Source: an uncultured bacterium | GTDB taxonomy: Bacteria; Bacillota; Clostridia; Oscillospirales; Ruminococcaceae | DNA length: 8,855 bases | NCBI GenBank assembly: GCA_934845495.1 | Contig: CAKWRB010000026.1 | Coordinates: 2,447 to 11,301, forward strand | Reading direction: 5' to 3' | Shown here: positions 1 through 6,401 of the stretch, in pieces | How positions within the stretch are numbered: position 1 is the stretch's first letter | Layout: every line of letters starts with the position of its first letter | Position numbers and translations under genes: made by a program | The notes under the pieces: generated by a model | Seen by the model: the letters and a program-made list of their open reading frames with translations, nothing else | The model's database searches: none | What the model was told of the DNA's origin: nothing

Positions 1-1372
1 TGACATCGGGCAGCTGCCCGGAGTACCGCTCGGTGAGCTGTGCCAGAGTGTACCGTCCGGTTTTGGCGGCGTGGTAGCTTTCCACCGACGGCGTCGCTGA
101 ACAGAGCAGCAGCCGGGCCCCGTGGTAGCAGCAGCGCGCCCGTGCCACCTCGGCAGTACGGAAACGCGGAGCGGATTCGGACTGATAGGTGCGCTCCTGC
201 TCCTCGTCGATGACGATGAGGCCCAGATTCTCCACCGGTGCAAACACGGCGCTGCGTGTACCGATGATGATATCCGCTCCCCCTTCCCGGATTCGCCGCC
301 ACTCGTCGGTGCGCTGCCCCATGGTGAGCGAGCTGTGCAATACAGCCGTGCGGCTTCCATAGCGGGAGCGGAACCGCTCGATGACCTGGGGGGTCAGGCT
401 GATCTCCGGCACCATGACGATGGCCCTGCGCCCCTCGGACAGGGTCTGGTCGATGAGCCGCAGGAACACCTGGGTCTTGCCACTGCCGGTGACCCCGTAG
501 AGCAGCGCCGGCTTTGCCGGGTCCCCGGCCAGAATGGTGTCGTAAGCGATCTGCTGGGCCGGGGTAAGGTGGATAGGTTCTGCCTCGGGGGAGTCCTCCC
601 GGCCGGCATAGGGATCCCGATAGACGGTCTGTTCGTACAGCTCCACCGCCCCGGCCTTGCGCAGGTTTTCCACCACGATCCGGGTGACACCGCTGTAATA
701 GCACAGCTCCTTCACCGAAACGCTGCCGAATTCCTCCAGCACGGTCAGCACCAGCTCCTGCTTTTTGGTCAGCGGCTTTTCCGGCTCAAACTCCGGGGTG
801 GGGCGCACCATGGTCACCCGTTCGTCCAGCACCCGGCGACGGTCATTGATCTCGCTGCGCACCGCTCCGCACTCGGTCAGATACTGCAGCAGCCGGTGCA
901 GCTCCTTTGCACCTGTCTCCTCGGCCAACTGTTCCGGAGTCTTTCCCTGCCCGGCACGGATCGCCTCCAGCAGCTGCTCTGCCCCCTTGGGGGCATCGGC
1001 CGGAAGCTCCGCCCCCGGCTCTGCCAGAAACTGATCTTCGAGGTTCAGGCCAAGGCCCGCCGGGATCATCACCCGCACCGCATCGAACCAGCTGCAGAAG
1101 GTGTGTTCCCGCAGCCAGCGCATCAGGCCGAGCTGTTCCTCTCCCAGAAGCGGCTGGCGATCCACCAGTGTGGCGATCCTCTTGAGCCGGGCGGTATTCT
1201 CGGTCTCTTGCAGAGCGAGTACCAACCCCAACCGGCGGCGGTTTCCCCGACCAAAGGGAACTGTGACCCGGCAGCCCACCTGTACCGGCAGCCCATCGGG
1301 CACCAGGTAGCTGTACTCCCGGTCAAACTGCGGGGTGGCCTTGTCCACTGCCACGGCGGCAACCCATGCCAT
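1..1372 (-). CDS. priA: Primosomal replication protein N' (PriA helicase), N-terminal part, cut by the window edge
   Basis: PriA is a 3'-to-5' superfamily 2 DNA helicase that recognises stalled or collapsed forks and reloads the replicative helicase. About 457 residues are present, against roughly 730-820 for the family. I translated the whole stretch and it is open without a frameshift. Residues 1-105 match the N-terminal 3'-end-binding domain (AVDKATPQFDREYSYLVPDG, then VPFGRGNR near 38-44). A winged-helix region follows to about 240. The helicase core then shows Walker A GVTGSGKT (293-300), VPEISLTPQ (about 321-329), the Walker B box DEEQ (389-392) and motif III SATPS (425-429). The zinc-binding cysteines and helicase C-lobe lie off the left edge. 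The ATG at 1372 has AAGGAGG eight bases upstream. It sits 92 bases downstream of rpoZ, probably in the same operon. Confidence 0.96.
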   Translation of the reverse strand, partial: MAWVAAVAVDKATPQFDREYSYLVPDGLPVQVGCRVTVPFGRGNRRRLGLVLALQETENTARLKRIATLVDRQPLLGEEQLGLMRWLREHTFCSWFDAVRVMIPAGLGLNLEDQFLAEPGAELPADAPKGAEQLLEAIRAGQGKTPEQLAEETGAKELHRLLQYLTECGAVRSEINDRRRVLDERVTMVRPTPEFEPEKPLTKKQELVLTVLEEFGSVSVKELCYYSGVTRIVVENLRKAGAVELYEQTVYRDPYAGREDSPEAEPIHLTPAQQIAYDTILAGDPAKPALLYGVTGSGKTQVFLRLIDQTLSEGRRAIVMVPEISLTPQVIERFRSRYGSRTAVLHSSLTMGQRTDEWRRIREGGADIIIGTRSAVFAPVENLGLIVIDEEQERTYQSESAPRFRTAEVARARCCYHGARLLLCSATPSVESYHAAKTGRYTLAQLTERYSGQLPDV

Positions 1373-1380
1373 GGCCCACT

Positions 1381-1387
1381 CCTCCTT
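1381..1387 (-). promoter_or_regulatory. Ribosome binding site of priA
   Basis: On the minus strand this reads AAGGAGG, a near-perfect anti-16S match, eight bases before the ATG at 1372. It fixes the priA start, because a second ATG five bases further in (1367) is in another frame. Confidence 0.85.
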
Positions 1388-1406
1388 TCGATTTCCTGAC
1401 ACAACA

Positions 1407-1435
1407 AATACCGGCTGAGAATCCCGGCCGGTATT
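1407..1435 (-). terminator. Hairpin between rpoZ and priA, possible weak terminator or attenuator
   Basis: A perfect 9-bp inverted repeat, AATACCGGC and GCCGGTATT (arms 1407-1415 and 1427-1435), encloses an 11-base loop. Read on the minus strand, the second arm runs into a U-rich but interrupted stretch, TATTTGTTGTG. That resembles a weak intrinsic terminator between rpoZ and priA. The stem is short, half AT and has no pure U-run, so partial read-through or an RNA-processing or stability role is just as possible. It ends about 20 bases before the priA ribosome binding site. Confidence 0.45.
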
Positions 1436-1464
1436 GCTTCAAGCGATTGATTCGGTTTTGGGGA

Positions 1465-1680
1465 TCACTGCTCGTCGTCGCTGCCGATGTAGCGGATGGG
1501 AGTCCGGGGATAGCCGCTGGCAAACTCTTCCACAGCCAGCTGTACCGGCTTGATGTCCAGCACTTCGCCCCGCTCCTCCGATTCGTTAACGATCTCGCGG
1601 GCACGGCGGGCCACTTCGATCACAAACTCGTATGCACTTTCATCTTTCTTTACAATCTGAGACATGGCAGGTCTAAGCAT
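1465..1680 (-). CDS. rpoZ: DNA-directed RNA polymerase omega subunit
   Basis: Omega is a small subunit that binds the beta-prime C-terminus and helps RNA polymerase assemble and stay stable. The 71-residue product has the family's compact helical shape: [20 protein letters not shown], then the hallmark VARRAREI (about 23-30), then KPVQLAVEEFASG (about 44-56). This is close to clostridial omega proteins, which begin with ML+P. The start at 1680 is supported by GAGGTG at 1688-1693, seven bases upstream. The alternative ATG at residue 6 has no Shine-Dalgarno sequence. The gene overlaps the end of gmk by 8 bases, which suggests translational coupling, and gmk-rpoZ is a conserved bacterial pair. 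The short C-terminal tail, SDDEQ, is acidic. Confidence 0.93.
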   Translation of the reverse strand: MLRPAMSQIVKKDESAYEFVIEVARRAREIVNESEERGEVLDIKPVQLAVEEFASGYPRTPIRYIGSDDEQ

Positions 1681-2290
1681 TGTTATTCACCTCATCAATA
1701 AAGTCTTTCATATATTTGGGCATGGCCTTGGCAGCTTCCAGGATCACTTCCAGCTGGCGCACTGCCTCGTCCACATCATCGTTGACCAGAATAAAATCGT
1801 AGTCATAGGCCAGCTGCATCTCGCTGCGGGCGATATCCAGCCGCTCCATGATTTTTTCCTCGCTCTCGGTCTTGCGGCCGTGCAGCCGGTTGGAAAGTTC
1901 CTGGAAGGAGGGCGGCATGATGAACACCGAAATGGCCTCCGGGCAGCGCCGGCGCACCTGCTGGGCTCCCTTGACCTCGATTTCCAGGATCACATCCATG
2001 CCGGCTTCCAGATTCTGTTCCACAGCAAACCGCGGAGTACCGTAGTAGTTGCCGCTGTACCGGGCATACTCCAGCATCTCGTCGTTTTCGATGAGGTCCT
2101 CGAACCGCTCCTTGGTGACAAAGTGGTAGCTCACCCCATCGATCTCCCCTTCCCGGGGGGCCCGGGTGGTGGCGGAAACCGAGTACTTTACATTGTGATT
2201 GCGCTCCATGAACGGGCGCATGATCGTGCCCTTGCCCACACCGGATGGTCCGGACACCACGACCAGAAGGCCTCTTGTATTATTCATCAT
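1673..2290 (-). CDS. gmk: Guanylate kinase
   Basis: This cytoplasmic enzyme transfers phosphate from ATP to GMP, giving GDP, an essential step in GTP and dGTP supply. The 205-residue product matches the usual length (about 204-207). It has a P-loop GPSGVGKG near residues 14-21, the GMP-binding segment [26 protein letters not shown], the [11 protein letters not shown] strand and turn, and the lid-type RKTESEEKI. The frame is open further upstream to 2359, but those codons lie inside remA and the family alignment starts at about [12 protein letters not shown]. Adjacent ATGs at 2290 and 2287 are both possible. GAGG six bases before 2290 favours the first. The gene overlaps the 3' end of remA by 11 bases and rpoZ by 8. 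In bacteria that make (p)ppGpp, this enzyme can be a target of it, so its place beside rpoZ is notable. Confidence 0.96.
   Translation of the reverse strand: MMNNTRGLLVVVSGPSGVGKGTIMRPFMERNHNVKYSVSATTRAPREGEIDGVSYHFVTKERFEDLIENDEMLEYARYSGNYYGTPRFAVEQNLEAGMDVILEIEVKGAQQVRRRCPEAISVFIMPPSFQELSNRLHGRKTESEEKIMERLDIARSEMQLAYDYDFILVNDDVDEAVRQLEVILEAAKAMPKYMKDFIDEVNNNA
1688..1693 (-). promoter_or_regulatory. Ribosome binding site of rpoZ, inside the 3' end of gmk
   Basis: GAGGTG on the minus strand lies seven bases before the ATG at 1680, within the last codons of gmk. It decides between two in-frame ATGs in favour of the upstream one. Confidence 0.7.
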
Positions 2291-2537
2291 CCACATCCTC
2301 GTCTTCGTCATCCAGCCGGTTTGCCACCGTCTCGGGCTGTACAGCCGAGAGGATGACATGATCGGAATCGGTGATAATCACTGCGCGGGTCCGGCGCCCA
2401 TAAGTGGCGTCGATCAGGGTACCGCGCTCCCGGGCATCCTGGATAATGCGCTTGATCGGCGCCGATTCCGGGCTGACGATGGCCACCAGACGACTGGCGG
2501 ACACCATATTTCCAAATCCTATGTTGATGAGCTTCAT
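2280..2537 (-). CDS. remA: RemA family DNA-binding regulator (DUF370)
   Basis: RemA is a small Firmicutes protein. In Bacillus subtilis it forms ring-like oligomers that bind DNA and activate biofilm matrix and osmoprotection genes. The 85-residue product carries the family signatures [12 protein letters not shown] (5-16), [11 protein letters not shown] (20-30), and [16 protein letters not shown] (43-58) followed by [12 protein letters not shown]. Basic residues R16, R48, R49 and R51 correspond to the region implicated in DNA contact. The ATG at 2537 is chosen because proteins of this family begin [10 protein letters not shown]. The GTG at 2549 would add four residues and is itself part of the AGGCGGTG ribosome binding site. 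The tail (76-85) is almost entirely Asp and Glu, which I do not recall from Bacillus RemA. The gene follows yicC by 15 bases and overlaps gmk. The regulon in this organism cannot be told from sequence. Confidence 0.93.
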   Translation of the reverse strand: MKLINIGFGNMVSASRLVAIVSPESAPIKRIIQDARERGTLIDATYGRRTRAVIITDSDHVILSAVQPETVANRLDDEDEDVDDE

Positions 2538-2546
2538 TCCGGGATA

Positions 2547-2554
2547 CACCGCCT
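2547..2554 (-). promoter_or_regulatory. Ribosome binding site of remA, overlapping the yicC stop codon
   Basis: AGGCGGTG on the minus strand is one mismatch from AGGAGGTG and lies nine bases before the remA ATG. It overlaps the TAG stop of yicC, consistent with coupled translation, and it supports the 2537 start over the GTG embedded in it. Confidence 0.6.
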
Positions 2555-3431
2555 ATTCAATATTCTGGATCTGTTCGCGCACCTTTTCGATCTCGCTCTT
2601 GAGTTCCACAACGATGCGGGCCATTTCCGCATCCTGTGCCTTGGAGCCGATGGTGTTGGTTTCCCGGTTCATCTCCTGCACCAGGAAGTCCAGCTTTCGG
2701 CCCACCGGCTCCTCCAGAGTGAGGATATGCCGGAACTGATCGATGTGGCTGCGCAGCCGGACAGTCTCCTCGTCCACAGCCACCCTATCCGCAAACAGGG
2801 CTGCTTCGGTGAGCACCCGGCTGTCGTCGATCTGGCGATCCTCCAACAGTTCACCCAGCTTTTTGTAGAGGCGCTGCCGGTAGGCTTCCACCGTTTCGGG
2901 GCTGCGGCGCTCCACCGCCTCCACCAGAGTGAGGATATTGTAGAGCTTGGCTGCCAGGTCAGCCGAGAGCTTTTCGCCCTCCCGCCGGCGCATGGCAATA
3001 AAGCTGTCCAGGGCGCCGTCGGCTGTCTCGGAGATATCGCGCCAGAGCGCTTCTTCGTCCACCTCCGCAGTGCGGGTGGTGAACAGTTCCGGGATTCGGC
3101 AGAGATCCGACAGGGCCAGGTCATCGGTCAGGCCGTTCTTCCGGGCAAAGACCCGGAGCTCCTCCAGATAGGAGAGCGCCAGCCCCTCGTTGAGGGTGAC
3201 CCGGGAAGTCGAACCTTTCTGCTCGGCCACAGTGACCGAAACCTCCACCTTGCCCCGGGCGATCCGGGACTGGACCTGCGCCTTGAGCCTGTCCTCGATA
3301 AAACCAAGGCTCCGGGGAAGCCGGGAGGAAAACTCCAGGTACCGGTGGTTCACCGCTTTGATCTCCACGGTGATGTCCCGGCTGCCCAGCGTTTTCTGAC
3401 AGCGCCCGAATCCTGTCATACTCTGTATCAT
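2553..3431 (-). CDS. yicC: YicC/YloC family endoribonuclease
   Basis: YicC-family proteins are conserved bacterial endoribonucleases; YicC in E. coli has been linked to small-RNA turnover and YloC of B. subtilis to RNA cleavage. The 292-residue product has the usual length. It opens with the family hallmark IQSMTGFGR (2-10), continues with ITVEIKAVNHRYLEFSSRLP, and closes with the DUF1732 C-terminal signature FLVQEMNRETNTIGSKAQD and a helical IVVELKSEIEKVREQIQNIE end. The central part is largely helical with many charged residues. The ATG at 3431 has AGAGGTG five bases upstream. It is the first gene after a strong promoter, followed by remA, gmk and rpoZ, the same order as B. subtilis yloC-remA-gmk-rpoZ. 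Confidence 0.94.
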   Translation of the reverse strand: MIQSMTGFGRCQKTLGSRDITVEIKAVNHRYLEFSSRLPRSLGFIEDRLKAQVQSRIARGKVEVSVTVAEQKGSTSRVTLNEGLALSYLEELRVFARKNGLTDDLALSDLCRIPELFTTRTAEVDEEALWRDISETADGALDSFIAMRRREGEKLSADLAAKLYNILTLVEAVERRSPETVEAYRQRLYKKLGELLEDRQIDDSRVLTEAALFADRVAVDEETVRLRSHIDQFRHILTLEEPVGRKLDFLVQEMNRETNTIGSKAQDAEMARIVVELKSEIEKVREQIQNIE

Positions 3432-3463
3432 TGCAGCACCTCTGTCCGTATTTATCCTATCTT

Positions 3464-3495
3464 ATTATAATAGCGCCTGAAAAAGTCTTTGTCAA
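3464..3495 (-). promoter_or_regulatory. Sigma-A-type promoter of the yicC-remA-gmk-rpoZ(-priA) operon
   Basis: On the minus strand a consensus -35 TTGACA (3490-3495) is followed after exactly 17 bases by TATTAT (3467-3472), one mismatch from the -10 consensus. A perfect TATAAT (3464-3469) overlaps it, but at a 20-base spacing. The short AT-rich stretch stands out in a GC-rich window. Transcription would start near 3455-3460, leaving a leader of about 25-30 bases before the yicC ATG, with room only for the ribosome binding site. Confidence 0.85.
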
Positions 3496-3516
3496 TTCAC
3501 CAGACCGGAAAACCCG

Positions 3517-3861
3517 CTAAAAACCGCTGCTCTGCCCCTTGCAGTTGTGCCGGGCAAAGAATTGCTCCAACTCCTCGGCCTGGTCCAGTGCATAATCGTA
3601 CACCTCAAAGGCCCGGCGGTACTCCCCGGCGGCCTCGTCGGGAATATCATAATAAGTCACCCCGGCGGTGCGCGCCGCATCAAACACGGCCCGCACCAGG
3701 CCATCCAGCAGGCCGTAGTCCTCCGGGTCCTCCAGCCAGCCGCTTCGGTACCGGATGGTATCCCCGCAGATCTCGGCCACGGCCCGGCCCACTTCGGCCC
3801 CACGCTGGAGTGCCCTGCCGCACAGGGCCGCTCCGGTCTGTTCCAGTTCGATCTTCAGCAC
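3517..3861 (-). CDS. Hypothetical protein of 114 residues, function unknown
   Basis: I do not recognise this protein. It begins with GTG at 3861, supported by GGAGGT six bases upstream, and starts 4 bases after rluB ends, so it is very likely the last gene of that operon. It has no signal peptide or membrane segment. It is acidic in its second half, with likely helices at about 49-66 (a DGLVRAVFDAARTAGV stretch), 75-92 and 93-105. Three cysteines (14, 32, 107) are scattered, the last in NCKG near the C-terminus. The segment around 49-73 faintly recalls the helix and strand after the acetyl-CoA loop in GNAT acetyltransferases, but the R/QxxGxG loop is not present and the length is too short for a full GNAT fold. 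A degenerate or half GNAT-like protein is a guess. The strong ribosome binding site and codon use like its neighbours support a real gene. Confidence 0.75.
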   Translation of the reverse strand: MLKIELEQTGAALCGRALQRGAEVGRAVAEICGDTIRYRSGWLEDPEDYGLLDGLVRAVFDAARTAGVTYYDIPDEAAGEYRRAFEVYDYALDQAEELEQFFARHNCKGQSSGF

Positions 3862-3865
3862 GGTG

Positions 3866-4720
3866 TTACCTCCGTCCCAGCGGAGTGCGTCCCTTGGCTG
3901 CAGTCTTTACCGGAGCCTTCTTGGCCGGACGGCCGTTCCGCTCTGCGGCAGCCTTTTCACCCTCGGCATTCTGCCGGCGGTTCACTGCCTTGTTCATGTA
4001 GCCGCGGATGGCGCTCAGCTCCGCAGGGGTCAGCTCCCGGTAATCCCCCGGCTGGAGCATACCCAGCTTGATGGGGCCGATGTAGGTGCGCTTCAGACGG
4101 GCCACTTCCAGGCCGACTGCCTCGCACATCCGGCGGATCTGGCGGTTCTTACCCTCGGAGATGGTCATCTGCAGCACCACTCGTCCGGGCTGCTGATCCA
4201 GCACATGCACCTGGGCAGGCTGGGTGGTGTAGCCATCGTCCAGCACCACACCGGAGGAAAGCTTCACCAGCTGCTCCTCGGTGGCACCCGGGCGCACGGT
4301 GACCCGGTAGGTCTTGCCGATGCAGTTGGCCGGATGCATCAGGGTGTTGGCAAAGTCGCCGTCGTTGGTCATCAGCAGCAGGCCCTCACTGTCCTTGTCC
4401 AGCCGCCCCACCGGGTAGAGCCGCACCGGGAAATCCGCCACCAGATCGGCCACACTGCGGCGGCCCTTTTCATCGCTCATGGTGGTGACATAGCCACGGG
4501 GCTTGTGGAGCATCACATAGTAGTTCTTCTTCTTTTTCTGGAACCAGATCCGTTCTCCGTCGATGGCAACGATATCCTTGCGGATGTCGATGGGGTGACC
4601 AGTCTGTGCGGGACGGCCGTTGACGGTGATCCGTCCCTCCTTGATGAGTTCCTCGGTGCGACGGCGGGAGAGGATTCCCTGATCGGACAGCACCTTCTGG
4701 ATGCGCGCTTTATTTTCCAT
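3866..4720 (-). CDS. rluB: 23S rRNA pseudouridine synthase, RluB/RsuA family
   Basis: Enzymes of this family turn a specific uridine in rRNA into pseudouridine; RluB acts on 23S rRNA in helix 80 near the peptidyl-transferase centre. Residues 1-60 form an S4 RNA-binding domain (RIQKVLSDQGILSRRRTEELI, then GRITVNGRPA). The synthase domain follows: MLHKPRGYVTT (70-80) and the catalytic motif GRLDKDSEGLLL (105-116) with the active-site Asp at 108. Further on are GKNRQIRRMCEAVG and the VARLKRTYIGPI block. The last 40 or so residues are a basic, Ala/Lys/Arg-rich tail likely to be disordered. The ATG at 4720 has GGAG seven bases upstream. It starts 21 bases after the carboxypeptidase gene. RsuA (16S) and RluB (23S) are close relatives, so the exact target is inferred; the position near scpAB matches B. 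subtilis rluB. Confidence 0.93.
   Translation of the reverse strand: MENKARIQKVLSDQGILSRRRTEELIKEGRITVNGRPAQTGHPIDIRKDIVAIDGERIWFQKKKKNYYVMLHKPRGYVTTMSDEKGRRSVADLVADFPVRLYPVGRLDKDSEGLLLMTNDGDFANTLMHPANCIGKTYRVTVRPGATEEQLVKLSSGVVLDDGYTTQPAQVHVLDQQPGRVVLQMTISEGKNRQIRRMCEAVGLEVARLKRTYIGPIKLGMLQPGDYRELTPAELSAIRGYMNKAVNRRQNAEGEKAAAERNGRPAKKAPVKTAAKGRTPLGRR
3868..3873 (-). promoter_or_regulatory. Ribosome binding site of the 114-residue protein, touching the rluB stop
   Basis: GGAGGT on the minus strand lies six bases before the GTG at 3861. Its final T is in the reading direction the first base of the rluB TAA stop, so the two genes are probably translationally coupled. It is the main evidence that the GTG is a real start. 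Confidence 0.75.
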
Positions 4721-4741
4721 ATTGATTCTCCTGACTTTTCT

Positions 4742-5905
4742 CTATCTCGATTGCGGCTTCGCTGCAAACAGCGAGCCAATCCGTTCCAGTATTCCCCGGC
4801 GCTCCCGGGTGCGAGCCGGCACATCGCCCTCCGCCACCAGAGTGGACTGCCAGACCACCTTGTCACCGCTGAGAAGGCGGATCTCCCCCAGCACCTGGCC
4901 GGCCTGCACCGGCGCATAGACGAACCGGGGCAGCTCCACCTCACGGACCAGGGTGTCGTACTCCCACTCCAGCAGTGCCGCTCTGGGCTCGGCTGCCGGA
5001 ACCGCCTGCACCTGCTCCCGGACGCCGCCGGTCACCGGCACAAAGAGGTCATCGGTAAAGCCCGACAGGTCCACCCGGGCCAGCAGCGGAAAGAAATGCT
5101 CGTACAGCTGCCGGTGGGTGTTCACATCGTCTTTTCCGTTGAGCGTGACCACGATCAGCCGGGTGCCGTCCTGTTCCGCTGCCGTCACCAGGCAGAGCCC
5201 GGCATCTTCGGTGTAGCCGGTCTTGACCCCGATGGCAGGGGGATAGCGTTCCAGCAGCTTGTTGGTGGTGTAGATGCTGCGGTTGTAGGGGGGATTTCCA
5301 AAGGCCATGCGCATCTCCTGCTGGGAGACAATGTCCGCAAAGTCCTCGTTTTCCAAGGCATGGGCTGCCAGTGTGGCCAGATCCCGTGCCGAGGAGTAAT
5401 GCCCTGGGGCATCCAGTCCACTGGGGTTGCGGTACTGGGTATTTGTAAGGCCCAATTCCTCCGCCCGCCGGTTCATCCGCCGGACAAAGGCCTCCTCGCT
5501 GCCGGCGATCTCCACCGCTGCTGCACCGGCTGCATCGTTGCCCGAGGGCAGCAGCATTCCGGCGGCCAGTTGGTGGAGGGTCACACTGTCGCCGGGCTGC
5601 AGACCCATGGTGGTCCCCTCCACCCGGATGGCATCGGGATCCACCGTAAAGTACCGGTCCTGCTCTGGCTCTTCCAGCGTGAGAAGCGCCGTCATGATCT
5701 TGGTGGTGCTGGCATTGGCCAGGCGCTTATCCGGGTTCTGGGCATAGAGCAGCCGGCCGTTGTCTGCGTCCATCACAACAGCAGCCTCTGCCCGTACCTC
5801 CTGCTCTCCGGCCATGACGGCCACCGTCATCTCCCCATGGGAGACATTCAGACTCCCCAGCAGCAGCCCGGCTGCTGCAACGGCACAAAGAAACTTTTTC
5901 TGCAC
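4742..5905 (-). CDS. D-alanyl-D-alanine carboxypeptidase (low-molecular-weight penicillin-binding protein, DacB/DacF type)
   Basis: This secreted serine peptidase (family S11) removes the terminal D-Ala from peptidoglycan stem peptides and so limits cross-linking. The 387-residue product begins with a signal peptide (basic MQKK, then a hydrophobic Ala/Leu run to about residue 20). All three active-site motifs are present: STTK (66-69, nucleophile Ser66), SGN (121-123) and KTG (228-230). Residues 270-365 resemble the PBP5-type C-terminal beta domain, and the end (ILERIGSLFAA) could be a short amphipathic membrane anchor. The start is GTG at 5905 with GGCGGTG five bases upstream. Lying between scpAB/gerW and rluB, it occupies the place of sporulation-specific dacB in B. 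subtilis. That suggests a spore-cortex role, but a housekeeping DacF/DacA-like role cannot be excluded. Confidence 0.94.
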   Translation of the reverse strand: MQKKFLCAVAAAGLLLGSLNVSHGEMTVAVMAGEQEVRAEAAVVMDADNGRLLYAQNPDKRLANASTTKIMTALLTLEEPEQDRYFTVDPDAIRVEGTTMGLQPGDSVTLHQLAAGMLLPSGNDAAGAAAVEIAGSEEAFVRRMNRRAEELGLTNTQYRNPSGLDAPGHYSSARDLATLAAHALENEDFADIVSQQEMRMAFGNPPYNRSIYTTNKLLERYPPAIGVKTGYTEDAGLCLVTAAEQDGTRLIVVTLNGKDDVNTHRQLYEHFFPLLARVDLSGFTDDLFVPVTGGVREQVQAVPAAEPRAALLEWEYDTLVREVELPRFVYAPVQAGQVLGEIRLLSGDKVVWQSTLVAEGDVPARTRERRGILERIGSLFAAKPQSR

Positions 5906-5959
5906 AAAATCACCGCCTCTTCACCCATGGTATGGCAAAGAGGGGGATTTTATCCCAGC

Positions 5960-6382
5960 TTATTCCTGCGGAACAGCCGGTTCCGGCTTGCGGAGCGGCT
6001 CAGCTCTGCGGGCCGGCTCCGGGGTATTCTTTGCAAACAGCCCAGAGATCTTATCCACCACATCGGGCACCATGTTCATGGCGCGCTCGGCGGTGTTGTT
6101 TTCCCCGGCCAGCTGCACCAGCTGCACATTGCCGTCCTTGATGATCAGAAAGGCGATGGGGTGAATGGTCACACCGCCGGCTGTGCCGCCGCCAAAGGCC
6201 TCCCGCTTGTTGGTGGGCAGGTCGCTGCCGCCCATGCCATAGCCAAAGGTGACCTTGGACACCGGGATAATGGTGGTGCCATCCGGTGTGGAAATGGGGT
6301 CGCCGATGATGGAGTTCACATCAATGAGCGTCCGCAGGTTTTCAAAGCTGTCGCCCATCAGTCCTTTAACTTTGCTGTCCAT
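5960..6382 (-). CDS. gerW: GerW family sporulation protein (YtfJ)
   Basis: YtfJ/GerW is found in endospore formers and is needed in B. subtilis for germination through the L-alanine receptor; its biochemistry is not settled. The 140-residue product shows the family pattern from its start: GLMGDSFENLRTLIDVNSIIG (7-27), GDPI.TPDGTTIIPVSKV (27-44), and a glycine-rich segment FGYGMGGSD (46-54) and GGGTAGGVTIHPIAFLII. A variable tail rich in Pro, Ala and Arg ends the protein. The start at 6382 is chosen because GAGGTG stands nine bases upstream and the family begins about there. The frame is open to an ATG at 6454, but the added 24 residues would lie inside the upstream gene and lack a ribosome binding site. 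It follows the DUF2953 gene by 19 bases, a pairing I believe is common in Clostridia. Confidence 0.93.
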   Translation of the reverse strand: MDSKVKGLMGDSFENLRTLIDVNSIIGDPISTPDGTTIIPVSKVTFGYGMGGSDLPTNKREAFGGGTAGGVTIHPIAFLIIKDGNVQLVQLAGENNTAERAMNMVPDVVDKISGLFAKNTPEPARRAEPLRKPEPAVPQE

Positions 6383-6391
6383 AATTTGATA

Positions 6392-6397
6392 CACCTC
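6392..6397 (-). promoter_or_regulatory. Ribosome binding site of gerW
   Basis: GAGGTG on the minus strand, nine bases before the ATG at 6382 and inside the 19-base gap after the DUF2953 gene, decides the gerW start over the upstream in-frame ATG at 6454. Confidence 0.7.
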
Positions 6398-6401
6398 AGT
6401 T

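Noticed and set aside
122..1399. A 425-codon plus-strand open frame
   Set aside because: It is codon-aligned antisense to priA, whose minus-strand translation carries clear helicase motifs.
2291..2359. An N-terminal extension of guanylate kinase to 2359
   Set aside because: The extra residues are Trp/Arg-rich shadow sequence inside remA, and the family begins just before the P-loop strand.
2199..3470. A 423-codon plus-strand open frame
   Set aside because: It is codon-aligned antisense to yicC and remA, extends through the yicC promoter, and gives a product with no recognisable motif.
5946..5958. A GGGAT-AAA-ATCCC inverted repeat just after gerW
   Set aside because: The stem is only five pairs with a three-base loop and no U-run follows, so it is too weak to call a terminator.
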